Assembly: GCA_016745215.1 (NCBI GenBank)
Contig: CP050890.1
Span: 682,001-746,000 of the forward strand
Reading direction: 5' to 3'
DNA from: Thiohalocapsa sp. PB-PSB1
GTDB lineage: Bacteria > Pseudomonadota > Gammaproteobacteria > Chromatiales > Chromatiaceae
DNA length: 64,000 bases
This document shows, piece by piece, positions 18,050 through 27,110 of the stretch. The notes beneath the pieces were generated by a model, which saw only the letters and a program-made list of their open reading frames with translations, made no database searches and was not told the origin of the DNA. Each line of letters starts with the position of its first letter. Within the stretch, counting starts at the first letter, position 1. Made by a program: the position numbers and the translations under genes.

Positions 18050-19199
18050 TTGGGTGTTCAGAAAACAACAACAACAGCGGGTTTTGGCGAAGTATGTGCC
18101 CAGGCGGCATCCTGTGGATAACATTCAAGAATCAACCGCATTGATCTCTCGGATGCTGGTGCCTTGATTCGGATTACCTTACCCACGCCAGTATTGGCGC
18201 CGCTTCCAGTCGTTGGGTATGTGTGCTCTTGCTCGCGAGACTCGATCAGCAGAATCCCTGGCACCATACATTCTTGCGGTTTAGACGACTATGCAGTTTC
18301 GGACAAACTGGGGGCGGGATGTCAGCATTTCCCGCGGTCCACAGGCATCACCGAAAACTGGGCAACGAAGATCACCGCACCTGCGGAAATTGGCCTGTGG
18401 GCCGTCTTGAGGCTCGCGGGACCGCGACAGGATCAAACCGCCGTCGCTCATATCGAACGTCGCCTTTGGGTCGTCGTGCGGACCATGCAGCTGCGGCACA
18501 AGAGCTTCGACACCGAGAGTTTCAGCCGTCCGCTGCAGCTGGCCTCGGACGACCGGTTCCGGCGTCTTGCGGTCGCCGATCATCGTAACCGGCCAGGACC
18601 GCTTCTGGCCGAATCCTGCCCTCGCACAAGTCGCGGGTCAATGTACGGTTGTGGCCGAATCCTGCCGTCCTGGGCCGGATGCGTCAATGTCCGGAATTGG
18701 CCGTCTGCTGCCGAACGCCGCCCTGCCCGTGAGGGTCCGCTTGCTGACCCTCTGCTGACGTCCCCCGGCTGGCGTCTCGCGGGAGGTCCCGACTCGTTGC
18801 GGACATCACCGTCTTCCCCGAGAGGTGTATCAGATCGGCCACACCCGACCGGAAGAGGTGGCTCGTCGCGACGGGCTCTCCCCATCCACGGTTGATCATC
18901 GACTCGCCATGTAGACCGACTCCTGAGTCCCAGGATCTGCAGGTCAACTAGCAGCGCTGCAGCGGCAGGTGAACGCCGAGACCCCCACACCAACGAGCAG
19001 GAGTCCAAGCAAGCTGGCGAAGATGGACGCTGACACTCGTTCTCTTTGTCTAGGTCACAAGTCTGTCCCAAGCGCTGTCTATTCGCTAACCCAGGCAGCG
19101 ACCCAGACCATGGGGACAATTTTTCGTCTCGCGATGGAGTCAGTTCCGGGTGTCGCGTGACGCACGGGTTGCTCCGGGAGGGGCCACGTTGAGGAGCGC
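18050..19199. other. Long intergenic region with repeat block
   Basis: 1.15 kb without a gene I can support. 18160-18590 has open frames on both strands but none matches a family I recognise; possible transposon debris. 18597-18793 is the repeat block. 18794-19199 leads to the tetR promoter and shows no clear feature. Confidence 0.45.
18597..18793 (+). repeat. Degenerate 46-bp repeat block, copy 2
   Basis: Three successive units with a 46-bp period, each carrying TGGCCG then TCCTGCC or TCTGCTGCC, followed by the conserved tail shared with copy 1 (11668-11820). The last 152 bp are nearly identical to copy 1 in the same orientation; the first unit (18597-18641) has no equivalent there. Confidence 0.7.
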
Positions 19200-19245
19200 T
19201 TGACAATCTGACTTTGCGCGAGTGTAATCTGACGCCATGTCAGAT
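19200..19245 (+). promoter_or_regulatory. Promoter and operator of tetR copy B
   Basis: TTGACA (19200-19205), 17 bp, TGTAAT (19223-19228), ATG at 19237: again a near-leaderless arrangement. ATCTGAC (19227-19233) and GTCAGAT (19239-19245) form a perfect 7-bp-arm palindrome spanning the -10 box edge and the start codon. AATCTGAC is also repeated directly 21 bp apart (19205 and 19226), two helical turns. This is what a TetR autorepression site looks like; binding itself is inferred. Confidence 0.68.
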
Positions 19246-19914
19246 CGTCAGAAGTCGTTGTCGCCGCTGCGGGTGAGTCCGCAGCCGGTGCTCAAGATCC
19301 CGAAATCCGAGCGCACGCGCGCCGCGATTCTGAACGCAGCACTGGATTTTCTCTGGTCGCAGCCGTTTCGCGACATGACCGTCAACGCGGTGATGGCCTC
19401 GGCGGGCGCAAGCCGCGCGGCGTTCTACCAGTACTTCAGCGACCTGCACACGTTGATGGAGACCCTGCTGGACATGGTGCAGGAGGAGATCTTCGACGCT
19501 TGCTCACCCTGGGTCACAGGCGTCGGAGATCCGGTCGCCCTGATGGAAGAGGCACTGGCCGGACTGGTCCAGGTTGGCTACGAGCGAGGTCCGTTCCTGC
19601 GGGCCATCACCGATGCCGCTGCCACCGAGAGACGCTTCGAGGAGGCCTGGAGGCAGTTCCTCGGTCGCTTCGACGATGCGGCCAGCGCCAGGATCCAGGC
19701 CGACCAGGAGCAGGGCCTGATTGCGCACTTCGATGCGCGCCCGATTGCGATCGCGCTCAACCGTCTCGATGCCTGTACGCTCATCGACTCGTTCGGGCAG
19801 CACCCGAGGAGTCGACCCGAACCGGTCCGGGAAGCGTTGGCCCGGATTTGGATCTCCACACTCTACGGCGCCGAGTGGCTCGGGAAGGGATCCTCGGATC
19901 TGGTCCGACAATGA
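19237..19914 (+). CDS. TetR-family transcriptional regulator (copy B)
   Basis: 225 residues, practically identical to the regulator at 1737-2414; changes are confined to the first 20 codons (SDRQKSLSP against SDNKKSLSP; LKIPKSE against LKVPKSE). Same helix-turn-helix and same downstream order. Because the DNA-binding domains match, each copy may cross-regulate both modules even though the operator half-sites differ (perfect palindrome here, 5 of 7 matched positions in copy A). Confidence 0.9.
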   Translation: MSDRQKSLSPLRVSPQPVLKIPKSERTRAAILNAALDFLWSQPFRDMTVNAVMASAGASRAAFYQYFSDLHTLMETLLDMVQEEIFDACSPWVTGVGDPVALMEEALAGLVQVGYERGPFLRAITDAAATERRFEEAWRQFLGRFDDAASARIQADQEQGLIAHFDARPIAIALNRLDACTLIDSFGQHPRSRPEPVREALARIWISTLYGAEWLGKGSSDLVRQ

Positions 19915-19933
19915 ATCACCGGGAAGAACGAAT

Positions 19934-21514
19934 ATGAAAATTTCTTCGAAACTCTATGCGCGGTTATTGCCGAGTCTTCTACTCCTTGGCGTCAGCACGA
20001 CAGGTCTTGCGCAAGACACCCCCGGTTACAACAACAAGATACCGGACAGCATTCTGACGCCGGCTAGGGTCGAGACCCGGATTGGCACGCTGAAGTTCTT
20101 TGACGGCAGTCCAACCAGCGATACGGTCGACCTCGTCTACGACAATCTTGATTTCATGAGAGGCGTGGAGACATTCCTCAATGGCATGCCGGCGGCGTCG
20201 ATCGAGGGTCTGCGGCGCGGTCAGGCCGAACTGGGCGCGACCGATTCCAACCATGTGGTCATCTTCGACGACTTGATGGATTCCGACCCGATTTTTCTGA
20301 CTGGAAATACCGACACGGTCTATGCGCTGGCCTTTTTCGACCTGAACAAGGATGGACCGATCGTGGTCGAGGTCCCCGAAGGTTCCGGACCCGGCACCGT
20401 GAATGACGCCTTCTTTCGCTTTGTCATCGATATGGGTGCGCCCGGCCCCGACAAAGGCATGGGGGGAAAATACCTGATCCTTCCGCCCGAATATGACGGG
20501 CCGCTCCAAGCGCCGATCAGCGGCAAAGAGCAGGACGTTGAGGTCAATGGATCGAGCGAAAAGCTGTTTGTCACCCGATCGCCCAGCTATGTGAACTGGC
20601 TGATCCTCCGTGGCTTCCTGGTCGATGGAAAGCCCGATGCCGCGGCCGCCATGTTTCGCAATGGCCTCAGGATCTATCCATTGGCCGAAGCAACCAATCC
20701 GCCGGCGATGCAGTTTCTCAACGGTTCCAAGCACGCGTTCAACACCGTCCATGCCAACAATTTCGAGTTCTATCACGAGCTGGCCCAGGTCATCGCTAGA
20801 GAACCGATAGGCTTCATCGATCCTGAATTGCGCGGCCTGTTTGCCTCGATCGGTATCGAGAAGGGCAGGAAATTCGCGCCCGATGATCGCATGCGCAAGA
20901 TCCTGGAGGACGCGGTTGCTGTCGGCAACGCCACGGCCAGGGCGATCTGGATCCACTCCCGTGACGAAGAAGCCTATTTCTTCGATGATTCCCGCTGGTA
21001 CACCGGTTTTGTCGGCGGCAACCACGAGTTCCTCAAGAACGGCGGTGCCGGTGGGCGCAATCTCGATGCACGCGTCCTATTTCACTACATGGCCACGGTG
21101 ATCACCCCGGCCATGGTCAACAAGATGGTGGGCGCTGGTTCGCAATATGCACTGCTCAACGTCGACAAGAACGACGACTACATGGACGGCTCGAAAACCT
21201 ACAAGCTGAACATCCCGGCTGATGTACCCGCAAAGGATTTCTGGTCCATCGTCGCCTATGACCCGCAAACACGATCGCAGTTGCAGACCAGCCAGCCCTT
21301 TCCCGGGAAAAACAACCAGCGGCACGAACTGGACGTCAACGAGGATGGTTCGGTGGATCTGTATTTTGCGCCGAAGGCGCCCAGCGGCAGGGAGGCCAAC
21401 TGGATCCAGACGGTGCCCGGCAAAGGCTGGTTTGTTGGCCTGCGTCTTTATGGGCCGTTGGATCCCTGGTTCGACAAGGAATGGCAGCCTGGCGAAATAG
21501 AACTGGTTGATTGA
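19934..21514 (+). CDS. Exported DUF1254/DUF1214 protein, long form (copy B)
   Basis: 526 residues; I find no difference from 2434-4014 in the translation. Start at ATG 19934 by the same signal-peptide argument. Such identity, beside a clearly diverged downstream neighbour, points to recent duplication or gene conversion over about 2.3 kb. Confidence 0.88.
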   Translation: MKISSKLYARLLPSLLLLGVSTTGLAQDTPGYNNKIPDSILTPARVETRIGTLKFFDGSPTSDTVDLVYDNLDFMRGVETFLNGMPAASIEGLRRGQAELGATDSNHVVIFDDLMDSDPIFLTGNTDTVYALAFFDLNKDGPIVVEVPEGSGPGTVNDAFFRFVIDMGAPGPDKGMGGKYLILPPEYDGPLQAPISGKEQDVEVNGSSEKLFVTRSPSYVNWLILRGFLVDGKPDAAAAMFRNGLRIYPLAEATNPPAMQFLNGSKHAFNTVHANNFEFYHELAQVIAREPIGFIDPELRGLFASIGIEKGRKFAPDDRMRKILEDAVAVGNATARAIWIHSRDEEAYFFDDSRWYTGFVGGNHEFLKNGGAGGRNLDARVLFHYMATVITPAMVNKMVGAGSQYALLNVDKNDDYMDGSKTYKLNIPADVPAKDFWSIVAYDPQTRSQLQTSQPFPGKNNQRHELDVNEDGSVDLYFAPKAPSGREANWIQTVPGKGWFVGLRLYGPLDPWFDKEWQPGEIELVD

Positions 21515-21546
21515 GTACGAGATCTTTTCTAGCAGGAGAATCGAGC

Positions 21547-22581
21547 ATGAACACACCATCCGCTTTAGAGCGAACCCTGCAAGCCTTGTTGATCTCGGGG
21601 ATTTCCGTGTTTGCCGTCTTGCCTTCCCACGCTGCGGAACCCGCCAGGGTCACTGCGGACAACTACGTCCGTGCCGAGTCGGACTTTCAGATGAAGGGCT
21701 ACATCGAGAAGCTCGACTGTTTTGGCAAGTTTCACCATAATCGCGCGCCTTACGACGTAAACAACCAAGTTACCGTGCGCGGCAACCGGGACACCCTTTA
21801 CTCGTTTGGCGTGTTCGACCTGACGTCTCCTCTCACAATCACGTTGCCGGAGACCAAAGGGCGCTATCAGTCACTGATGGTCGTGAATCAGGATCATTCG
21901 CTTGCGGCTGCCTATAGTCCCACGACGGTCACGCTGACAGAAGACAAGGTGGGCACGCGCTATGCCCTCCTGACCATTCGAACCTTCATGGATCCGAACG
22001 ATGAGCAAGATGTGAAGGAGGCGCACAAGCTCCAGGATGCGGTGAAAGTCGAGCAGGCTGATAGCGGACAGTTCGAGGTGCCGCACTGGAAGACGGAAGA
22101 GGTGGAGCAAATGCGCGACACGATCAATGTGGTCGCCGCCACGGTCACGGACTCGACAAAGATGTTCGGCAGGAAAGAGGAACTGGACCCGGTCTACTGG
22201 ATGCTGGGCGCCGCACTCGGCTGGGGCGGACTGCCGGCAGAGGCCGCCACATACGTGAACGTGGTCCCCGAGAAGAACGACGGCAAGACGGCGTACACGC
22301 TCACCGTGAGGGAGGTGCCGGTGGACGCATTCTGGTCAGTGACCCTCTACGACGACAAGGGCTGGATGCCGGTCAACGAATACAACGCCTACTCCTTCAA
22401 CAACATCACGGCAAAGAAAAACGAAGACGGCAGTATCACCATTCACTTCGGTGGTGACCCCAAGCAGCCCAACTTCCTGCCGATCGTACCGGGATGGAAT
22501 TACATCGTAAGGCTGTATCAGCCGAGGGAAGAGATCGTGGATGGAAGCTGGACGTTCCCGAGTGCCCAAGCCGTCGAATAG
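21547..22581 (+). CDS. Exported DUF1254/DUF1214 protein, short form (copy B)
   Basis: 344 residues, same length as the copy at 4047-5081 but with about 20 substitutions concentrated at residues 48-120 and in the last 90 residues (for example KFHHNRAPYDVNNQ against KLYHSRKPYDVNSQ). Signal peptide and both DUF domains intact. The ribosome site GCAGGAGAA is conserved. The C-terminal PREEIVDG is closer to the 6462-6563 remnant than to the intact copy A gene. Confidence 0.88.
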   Translation: MNTPSALERTLQALLISGISVFAVLPSHAAEPARVTADNYVRAESDFQMKGYIEKLDCFGKFHHNRAPYDVNNQVTVRGNRDTLYSFGVFDLTSPLTITLPETKGRYQSLMVVNQDHSLAAAYSPTTVTLTEDKVGTRYALLTIRTFMDPNDEQDVKEAHKLQDAVKVEQADSGQFEVPHWKTEEVEQMRDTINVVAATVTDSTKMFGRKEELDPVYWMLGAALGWGGLPAEAATYVNVVPEKNDGKTAYTLTVREVPVDAFWSVTLYDDKGWMPVNEYNAYSFNNITAKKNEDGSITIHFGGDPKQPNFLPIVPGWNYIVRLYQPREEIVDGSWTFPSAQAVE

Positions 22582-22726
22582 ATGAGAGCAGGCGATGAGG
22601 TGCAGCGAACGAGCGCGCGCAGGGTCGGACAGGTGGCTGTTTGCCAGACCGGAAAAATTCCCTCCGGCCATCCTGGGGACCAAGTCCCGTTCGAAACTTG
22701 ATCAAGCCGAGGACGATACCGGTCTA

Positions 22727-22763
22727 ACCTGAGGGTCCTCACGATAAGAACGGGTCCTCAGGT
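22727..22763 (+). promoter_or_regulatory. Inverted repeat upstream of DUF4239 copy B
   Basis: ACCTGAGG (22727-22734) and CCTCAGGT (22756-22763), same arms and 21-bp spacing as 6988-7024, 39 bp before the GTG start. Conservation across both copies supports function. Confidence 0.45.
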
Positions 22764-22802
22764 CAAACCACCCCTAGAATCAGCTCACCATCGGAGGCCA
22801 AT

Positions 22803-23585
22803 GTGCACCCAATCCTCGCCGCCCTGCTTCTCGCTCTCGGCCTATTCTTCGGCATGCTGCTTCTGTTAGCGGTTGGACGGCGCATCGGCGCCCGGCGCCT
22901 TGCGCGGGAGGGAGAGGCCGGCAAAGCTGGCACAGGGGCCGTCGAAGGTGCCGTCTTCGCCCTGCTGGGCCTGCTCGTCGCCTTCACGTTTTCCAACGCC
23001 GCATCCAAGTTCGACGAGCGCCGGGACCTGATCGTGACGGAAGCGAACGCCATCGGTACCGCCTACCTGAGGCTTGATCTGGTTGCGGAGGCGCATCGGC
23101 GTGTCCTGCGCGAGTCTTTCCGGCGATACGTGGACGCCCGGCTTGCAACTTATCGCCTGGCCACCCAGGATTTGGAATCGTATCGCGGTACGCTCGCGGG
23201 CGTAAACGCATTGCAGCTCGAGATCTGGAATCAGGCGCTGTCTGCGACGCAGGAGAACAGCGCCGCCAGCGGGGCACCCATGCTGCTCCTTCCGGCGCTG
23301 AACGACATGATCGACATCACCACCACCCGGACCTTGGCGACGGAGATGCACCCACCCGTCGCGATCTTCGGCATGCTGGTCTTCCTCGCGCTGGCGAGCG
23401 CGTTGCTCGCCGGATACGGCATGTCGGGCAGCCGCTCGACAAGCTGGCTGCATGTGAGCGGGTTCGCGGCGGTGATGGCGCTGACCGTGTACATCATCGT
23501 CGATCTCGAGTACCCCCGGCTCGGCATGATCAGGGTGGACGCCTTCGACCAAGCTTTGGTCGAGGTCCGGAAAAGCATGGAATGA
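22803..23585 (+). CDS. DUF4239 (bestrophin-like) membrane protein, copy B
   Basis: 260 residues, GTG start behind GGAGG, nearly identical to 7064-7846 with a handful of substitutions (EGEAGKAGTGAVEG against EGEGSKAGTGPVEG; one Ile/Val in the second helix). Same four-helix topology. Here it directly follows the short DUF1254 gene by 221 bp, showing the ancestral module order: tetR, DUF1254 long, DUF1254 short, DUF4239. Confidence 0.86.
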   Translation: MHPILAALLLALGLFFGMLLLLAVGRRIGARRLAREGEAGKAGTGAVEGAVFALLGLLVAFTFSNAASKFDERRDLIVTEANAIGTAYLRLDLVAEAHRRVLRESFRRYVDARLATYRLATQDLESYRGTLAGVNALQLEIWNQALSATQENSAASGAPMLLLPALNDMIDITTTRTLATEMHPPVAIFGMLVFLALASALLAGYGMSGSRSTSWLHVSGFAAVMALTVYIIVDLEYPRLGMIRVDAFDQALVEVRKSME

Positions 23586-23763
23586 AGCAACAGACCCACA
23601 CGTATGACCGTGCAGGACCCCCGCGAAAGTGCGTCTGATTTCGAGCCGCTCCTGCCAAAGGTGGCCTCGCCAACCCTCCCGAAAGTTGATCATGCGCGTA
23701 TAGCGGCGGTGCGCTTCCCCTAAGGCGTTCCGTAGGCCGGCTCCGGGTACAGGCCGCGCTTAC

Positions 23764-23975
23764 GGATAGGGAATCCAAGCCACCCTGAGCGTCCAGGTTG
23801 ACCCGCGGAAGGAAGTTTGCGGGGGTGGGGTGGGCTGTCAACGCCCAACTGCGGGGCTGATGGACGTCGGAGCGGTGCAGGCGCGCGCGGTCCGAGGTGC
23901 TGGCGCGTGCATCTTCGGGGTAGGGTGACACCGGCAGACGAGAGGGGCTGCACCGTTCCCTGCGAGAGACGGCGG
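23764..23975 (-). mobile_element. IS91-type terminal sequence (3' side), fragment 1
   Basis: The end motif GGATAGGGAATCCAAGCC at 23764 followed by about 200 bp matches the sequence downstream of the IS91-like transposase at 30532-30745 and, inverted, 26218-26434. In IS91 elements this side carries the replication origin of rolling-circle transposition. Only this end and the last 40 codons of the transposase remain here. Confidence 0.7.
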
Positions 23976-24426
23976 CTACCACACAATGCGCTGATCGAAC
24001 TCGAAGTCCGGGTCGGGCTGTTGGAGGAGATCCCAGTCCGGCATCGGCTCGGGTGCCTCGTCCCAGGCGGGCGGGCCGCGCGCGGGCGTGATCGGCGGCG
24101 TCAGTGACGTCTCCAAGCCCAGCGCAGATCCGGTGATCTTGTCCGCATCCCGTGACGCCCGCAGGATCTCCTTGGGGCCCTCCTTGATGACCTGGACCCA
24201 GCGCCTGACGTAGGCGGCGTGCTGGCCGAGGTCGTGGCCGATGCCGAGCTGGTCGCCGATCGTCAGGGACGCGATCTCGGCGCGAAGCTCCTCCTTGGCG
24301 TAGCCGACGCTGCCGAAGGGGTGGGCCAGGTCCCGGTCCAGGCGGCCGGGGTGGCCTGTCGAGTGGGCAAGCCCGTGAAGCGCGGTCGCCAGATAGTTGG
24401 CGGCGGTATTGACCTGTCCCCTTGGC
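23976..24426 (-). pseudogene. ArdC-like antirestriction fragment fused in frame to IS91 transposase tail
   Basis: One uninterrupted frame of about 150 codons with no start codon. Its first two thirds match the C-terminal zincin-like domain of ArdC/DUF1738 antirestriction proteins (NYLATALHGLAHSTGHPGRL; YAKEELRAEIASL; GIGHDLGQHAAYVRRW). The HExxH zinc motif reads HGLAH, so the catalytic Glu is lost. After LGLETSLT the frame passes without a break into the IS91 transposase end (TPARGPPAWDEAPEP ... FEFDQRIVW). The IS91 junction is at about 24103. ArdC proteins normally travel on plasmids and ICEs, so this marks an old conjugative element. Confidence 0.68.
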
Positions 24427-24651
24427 TAGCAGCTGAGGGGTTCCGCACGACCGAGCTGCTTCATCGGTGACCGGGAAAGCGTCTTAGACGGCTCACGGCG
24501 CGGAGACGGCGACAGGCATCGCCGCGCCGCAGGACCGCAGGCGGCACCGGTGCCGTCAAGCGCTGAGCTGCCGCAGCGAGGCAGAACATGGAATCCTGGA
24601 TATACTGTATATAAAAGCAGTCCCCGATCTCGCCGCCACATGGATGCCCAC

Positions 24652-26217
24652 ATGGCCGCCGCGTCACCGGGATGTCGGCCGGTCCCGCACTGCCGTCGCC
24701 ACCCCTCGCGATCCGCCCTCTACCAAGTCGTCCAGCAGCACCTGGAGACCTAGCTCGCACTCGCGGGCGAGGACGACTGGGACGGGCAGCGCGTCCCGGC
24801 CTATGTGGAACGGGAATTTCGGCGCTATCTGCAATGCGGCATCCTCGCCTATGGCTTCGCCCGGGCCAGATGCCCGGACTGCGGGCATGACTTCCTGGTC
24901 GCCTTCTCGGTGCTTGCGGGCGCGGGCTGTGCCCGTCGTGCAACGCCCGGCCTAAGGCGTAAGACTGCGGCGCACCTGGTCGATCACGTCATTCCACCGC
25001 TACCGGTGCGCCAGTGGGGTGAGGAGCGACCGATTGTCCAGTGGACAATCGCAGCGCTCCGAACGGCCGGACAGGATGTCCGGACTGGGCTCCCGCACCA
25101 GGGAAGGTTTCCACCGCAGAACTCAATCGGCAGCGCCAATCCCTGGAGCGCGAGCCGCAGGCCCTCAGCGCCGTCCTGCGAATCCTCCTGCGCGTCATCG
25201 AGGCCCATCTGCGCCGGAGCAGTGGCGCCAGCGCACGTGCCCGATTCGGGGCGGTGAGCTTCATCCACCGCTTCGGTGCGTCCCTCAACCGCCATGTGCA
25301 TTACCACTGCTGTGTCATCGACGGGGTCTTCGAGCCGGTCGAGGAGACCGATGATGTCCCGCAATCCGTGCGCTTTCGCCCCGCCGCCGAGCTGACACCG
25401 GAGGCCCTCGCCGCCATCGCCGATCAGGTACGCGTGCGGGGGCGGCAACGGTTTGCCCGCAGCGGCCTGATCGAGCCGGAGGATGTCCGCGAGATGCGAG
25501 CCTTTCGAGCCCCACCCAACCGAACAGCGGCTTCTCGCTGGATGCCGCGGTGCGCATGGGCGCACAGGATCGCGCCGGCCTGGAGCGGCTGCTGCGCTAT
25601 TGTGCTCGCCCGCCGTTCGCGCTTAAGCGGCTGGAACTGCTCGACGCCGAACGCGTAGTCTATCGGTTGCCAAAGCAACAGCGTGACGGCACCACGGCGC
25701 TGACGTTCACCCCACTGGAGCTGATCGACTATCTCGCAGCGCAGCTTGTTCACAGATTGGCCCCCGCCCAGGCGGCATCGCCATCGCTACCATGGCGTGC
25801 TTGCGCCAAACGCGCCGCTGCGTGCGGCTGCCATCACCTTCGGGCGTGAGGTGGCGGACGCAACCGGCGCAGCAACCGCGGTCGGTTCGCCGCCCCGGGC
25901 GCCGGCCTCCAATGCCCGCTCCCCGGCGCGCTATCTCTGGGCCATGCTGCCCTGATCGGATCAAGCCACGGCTGTTCGAATCGCTGCCCCTGGTCTGTCC
26001 CAACTGCGGCGCGGCTAAGCGCCGCATCGCCTTCATCACCGAGGCCGCGCCTGTCGAGCGCATCCTCACCCACATCGGTGAGCCGCCGCGTCCGCCGCCG
26101 ATCACACCGGCACGCGGACCGCCCGCCTGGGACGATACTCCCGAGTCGGTGCCCGACTGGGACCTCCTCCAACAGCCCGAGTCCGACTTCGAGTTTGATC
26201 AGCGCATTGCTTGGTAA
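24652..26217 (+). pseudogene. Decayed IS91-family transposase
   Basis: Starts MAAASPGCRPV as in the copy at 30746-32200, but carries an in-frame TAG near 24752, several frameshifts, and replacement of the VLSVPKRLRW segment by about 110 unrelated bases (25018-25125). Recognisable pieces: YVEREFRRYLQCGILAYGFA, AVSFIHRFGASLNRHVHYHC (HUH region), GLERLLRYCARPPFA and the end FEFDQRIAW. The intact protein would be an HUH rolling-circle transposase with an N-terminal zinc-binding domain. Confidence 0.8.
25031..25083. repeat. Two adjacent perfect palindromes in the IS91 relic
   Basis: CGATTGTCC-AGT-GGACAATCG (25031-25051) and CCGGACA-GGA-TGTCCGG (25067-25083) lie 15 bp apart within the foreign segment that interrupts the relic. 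Both share the core GTCC/GGAC. Confidence 0.6.
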
Positions 26218-26434
26218 CCGCCGTCTCTCTCCTGCGGGAAAGGGTGCAGCCCCGCTCGTCTGCCGGCGGCGCGTTGCGGCGCAGGTGCTCACCCCAGCAC
26301 CCGGAAACGCGCGCGCCCACACCGCGCGCGACGTCCGTCAACCCCGCGGTCGGGCGTTGACGGCGCGTCCCGTCCCCGCTAGCCTTCTTCCCTCGGCCAA
26401 CCTGGACGCTCAGGGTGGCTTGGATTTCCTATCC
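26218..26434 (+). mobile_element. IS91-type terminal sequence (3' side), fragment 2
   Basis: Inverse orientation of 23764-23975; ends with the same conserved motif, whose complement is GGATAGGAAATCCAAGCC. It abuts and truncates the minus-strand HTH gene at about 26440. Confidence 0.7.
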
Positions 26435-26439
26435 GTATC

Positions 26440-26717
26440 CGTAGCGGTGCGTCCAGCTCTACAAAGGTGTGCCGGCCTTCCTGCGCATCAGTCGGTGGCG
26501 GTGACGTGAGCTGGCGTCGACGTTTATTCAGGTCGCTGCCACTCAGGCGCAATGTGCGGGTGATTTGCGAGATGCGATAGGTATTCACTAATGCAATGGC
26601 TTCTCGCCATAACCTCTCGGGTATCCGTGCCCCTGTGGTTTTATTGTCGCGCCATTGGGCGAAATGCTCGGCCACGGCTTCGAGCGTCAATGCGGATCGG
26701 TTGGGTACGGTCATCAT
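26440..26717 (-). pseudogene. HTH-like transposon-associated gene, 3' end cut by IS91
   Basis: About 92 codons beginning MMTVPNRSALTLEAVAEHFA, with a helix-turn-helix-like stretch (YRISQITRTLRLSGSDLNKRR). It resembles small orphan proteins found beside IS66- and IS21-type elements, but I cannot name the family firmly. The reading frame runs into the IS91 end after VELDA, so the native C-terminus is lost. Confidence 0.45.
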
Positions 26718-26767
26718 GCCTCCAGTGATTGATTCTCACCGCAGGCATCGTAATCAAGCCGGTGTCA

Positions 26768-27010
26768 ATGGATCACGCACGGCTGCCGGAACCACACGAA
26801 TGGAAGGCGCTGTGCGCCTACCATGACAAGACCCTGAACCCACCGGAAGAACCACCGCCGCTGGGAGTAGCCATGCGCATGGTCGCCAAGATCGGCGGCT
26901 TCCTCGGGCGTAAGTCCGACGGACACCCAGGGGCCGACGTTCTGTGGCGTGGGCTCGATAAATTGTCTGTCATCACCGAAGCCTTCCAGGTCTTCCACCC
27001 CGCTTTCTAA
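26768..27010 (+). pseudogene. IS4/Tn5-type transposase C-terminal fragment
   Basis: 81 codons reading EWKALCAYHDKTLNPPEEPP, GGFLGRKSDGHPGADVLWRG and the terminal ITEAFQVFHP. This is the C-terminal domain of IS50/Tn5-like transposases (typical GGFLGRKGDGEPG). The catalytic core is absent. Confidence 0.7.
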
Positions 27011-27110
27011 CGGGCCTTAGTTGCTGTGTCCCGTATGGGTAATAGTCAGCGGCAAGGGAAACGGGTCATACCATTACGGTGAAACCCTACCATCAAGATA
27101 GCCGTCAAAA

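Larger units (their letters stand above)
19237..22581 (+). repeat. Segmental duplication, copy B
   Basis: Partner of 1737-5081. Copy B keeps the compact order and lacks the 1.76-kb interruption, so it probably represents the original arrangement; the similarity resumes at about 22628 and ends near 23600. Confidence 0.92.

Noticed and set aside
18160..18590. Possible gene between the AraC regulator and the 46-bp repeats
   Set aside because: Open frames exist on both strands but none has a ribosome site or a recognisable family; may be transposon debris.
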